From contig CM042181.1 of NCBI GenBank assembly GCA_023376005.1, forward strand, positions 20,455,354 through 20,519,353: 64,000 nucleotides of DNA, written 5' to 3'. The stretch is from Doryteuthis pealeii (Eukaryota > Mollusca > Cephalopoda > Myopsida > Loliginidae). The position numbers and the translations under genes were made by a program. The notes under the pieces were generated by a model. It saw only the letters and a program-made list of their open reading frames with translations. It searched no databases and was not told the DNA's origin. The stretch's first letter is position 1, and each line of letters begins with the position of its first letter. Positions 62,341 to 64,000 of this stretch are shown here, one piece after another.

Positions 62341-64000
62341 CCCTTAATATCAATTGTTTTACAACCAGGATACGAGAGACAGACGCTTGGAAAGTAATTC
62401 AGAGGAAAATTAGCAAAGTCGATAATGCCTTGGAGATTTCTTCACTGCAAACTCAGAATTCAGTTCCATAACAATTTTTTGTATCGCTATGTCATACCAG
62501 CTGGCCACCATGTCATTAAGGAAAGTGTGAACTTGTATATTGTAAACTACCTACACCACATTGTGGAAATTTTTGACCTCCATGGATGACTCACATAACA
62601 CTTGCATTAATTGTTGATGAAATTTCAATCGGTTTTTAATATCTTTTGCATAATTCAAAAACTCGACAAAAAAAAAAGAGAGATTCTTGGATAATTCCAC
62701 CTAACCTCTTGTCCTATCGATGTCAACTTGAATTTACAAACCAGGATACGAGAGACATGACGCCTGGAAAGAATTCAGAGGACAATAGCAAATTTGATAT
62801 GCTTCGGAGATCTCTTCATGTAAAATCAGCATTCAAGTTCCGCAAGTCAATTTTTTGTATCGCTATGGTCATACCCAAAGTTGGCCACCATTCATAAGGA
62901 AGTATTGAACCTTTTCATAATTGCAAACTACCTACACACTTGTGGAAATTTTTTGAACATCCATGCACAACTCACCATACATTTCCATTTAATTGTTTGA
63001 TCGAACTTCAATCAATTTAATCTTTTGCTTCAGATTAATTTTGTACGCAATTCTATATCCTATGTCATACCAGCTTGCCACCATAATCATTAAGAAAGCT
63101 TGAACTTGTCATCATTGCAACTACATACATTGTTTGCGGACGTTTCTGACATCCATGCACGACTCTCATACACTTCAGTTAATTTTTGTTGAATTTCATT
63201 GGCTTAATGTCTTTTGTGTTCAAATACTCGATAAAAGAAGAGAGAACTCTTGAATAATTCCACCTAACCTCTAGTCCGCTAATACCAAACTAGCTTAGAA
63301 CCAGAATACAAGAGACAGACATTGGAAAGAATACAAGGGCAACATTGGTAAGTAGATATTGCTTTGGAGATTTCTTCACTGCAAACTCAGGAATCAGTTC
63401 CCATAGACAATTTTTGTATCCTATGTCCCTACCCCTAGCTGGCCAACCATGTTGACTGAGGAAGTATTTGACCCTTGTCAATCATGTTTGCCAAAGAGGC
63501 TAATGCTCCTCCACTGCTTGCGCCGTTTCTGACAAACATTATGACTACCATACACTTCTGTTAATTTTTGTTGAATTTCATTTGGCTTAATGTCTTTTGT
63601 TTCAAAACTCGACAAAACAAAGAAGAGATCTTGAAGTAATTCCATCCTAACTCTTGTCCTGCTAATACCTCAAACGTTGTTTTTAAAAACCAGAATACAG
63701 AGCACAGACGGCTTGAAAGATACAGAGGAAATATATTTGGTAAAGGTGATATGCTTGGGAGATTTCATCAACTGCAAAGTCAGATCAGTCCGTAAGTAAT
63801 TTTTTGTATCTTTGTCATACCAGCCGGCCATGGATGCATAGAAATGCATTGAACCTTGTCAATCATTGCAAACTAATCATACATTGTTTTGTGGACGTTT
63901 CTGACATCCATGCAACGACTCACCATACACTTCCGTTATTTTTGGTGAATTTATTTGGCTTAATGTTTTTGTGTTCAAAACTCGACAAAAAACAAAAGAG
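62341..64000. repeat. ~375 bp degenerate tandem repeat, continues beyond window
   Basis: 'caggatacgagagacagacg', 'gagatttcttcactgcaaac', 'tttttgtatcgctatgtcat', 'accagctggccaccatg', 'gacatccatgcacgactc' and 'gttgaatttcattggcttaa' recur. Front words lie near 62366, 62741, 63300 and 63688, and a 5'-truncated copy starts near 63030. Copies are heavily indel-mutated. No frame is conserved between copies. Confidence 0.85.

Noticed and set aside
1..64000. Coleoid cephalopod origin suggested by long TA/CA microsatellites
   Set aside because: I did not find the tRNA-derived SINE words I associate with octopus and squid genomes, so I leave the assignment at invertebrate metazoan, possibly mollusc.

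Overview
This is eukaryotic, almost certainly metazoan, non-coding DNA. It is AT-rich, packed with microsatellites, satellites and minisatellites, and carries several Pol III-type SINE families, solo or truncated LTRs and non-LTR reverse-transcriptase debris. I find no intact protein-coding gene, no rRNA or functional tRNA gene, no CRISPR array and no bacterial-style operon. The repeat style suits an invertebrate such as a mollusc or other lophotrochozoan, but I cannot name the species. Repeat copies differ by many one-base indels (for example 13.4-16.1 kb), which could be real divergence or incompletely polished long-read assembly.

Layout. 0-2 kb: two AT-rich minisatellites around a CTT/GA microsatellite. 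2-9.8 kb: nested mobile elements, including a ~560 bp dispersed repeat ('family L'), a 146 bp array of tRNA-derived SINEs, a solo LTR with a 4-bp target duplication, and a second LTR family. 9.8-15 kb: a 73 bp satellite, another SINE, a second solo LTR and a 162 bp satellite with a perfect palindrome in each unit. 15-20.9 kb: further tandem arrays, then purine-rich, TG-rich and TAA-rich tracts. 20.9-27 kb: a repeat-poor stretch in which I recognise nothing. 27-33 kb: a 115 bp array, about 0.9 kb of AT dinucleotides, and an inverted pair of SINE-like elements each carrying a canonical hammerhead ribozyme core. 34-50 kb: two oppositely oriented arrays of 5S-rRNA-derived SINEs flanking a tandemly amplified reverse-transcriptase fragment, a polypyrimidine tract and a GATA array. 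50-59.3 kb: minisatellites, more SINEs, three copies of family L, a second polypyrimidine/CTAT block and a 374 bp near-perfect palindrome. 59.3-64 kb: further inverted repeats, hammerhead-like motifs and two tandem arrays.

The unifying signal is parasitic RNA biology. At least four unrelated SINE heads occur: three tRNA-derived families plus a 5S-derived one. A short hairpin-forming module (ggcatatcaacc ... gggt.atttaatgcc) recurs about 35 times. It ends both the 5S-derived SINE and family L, and it also adjoins fragments of one tRNA-derived SINE, as expected if a LINE 3' end is shared by its dependent SINEs. Separately, hammerhead self-cleaving ribozyme motifs occur at 31.4, 31.65 and 41.6 kb, with weaker relatives at 32.7, 57.8 and 60.45 kb. 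All family assignments were made by eye.
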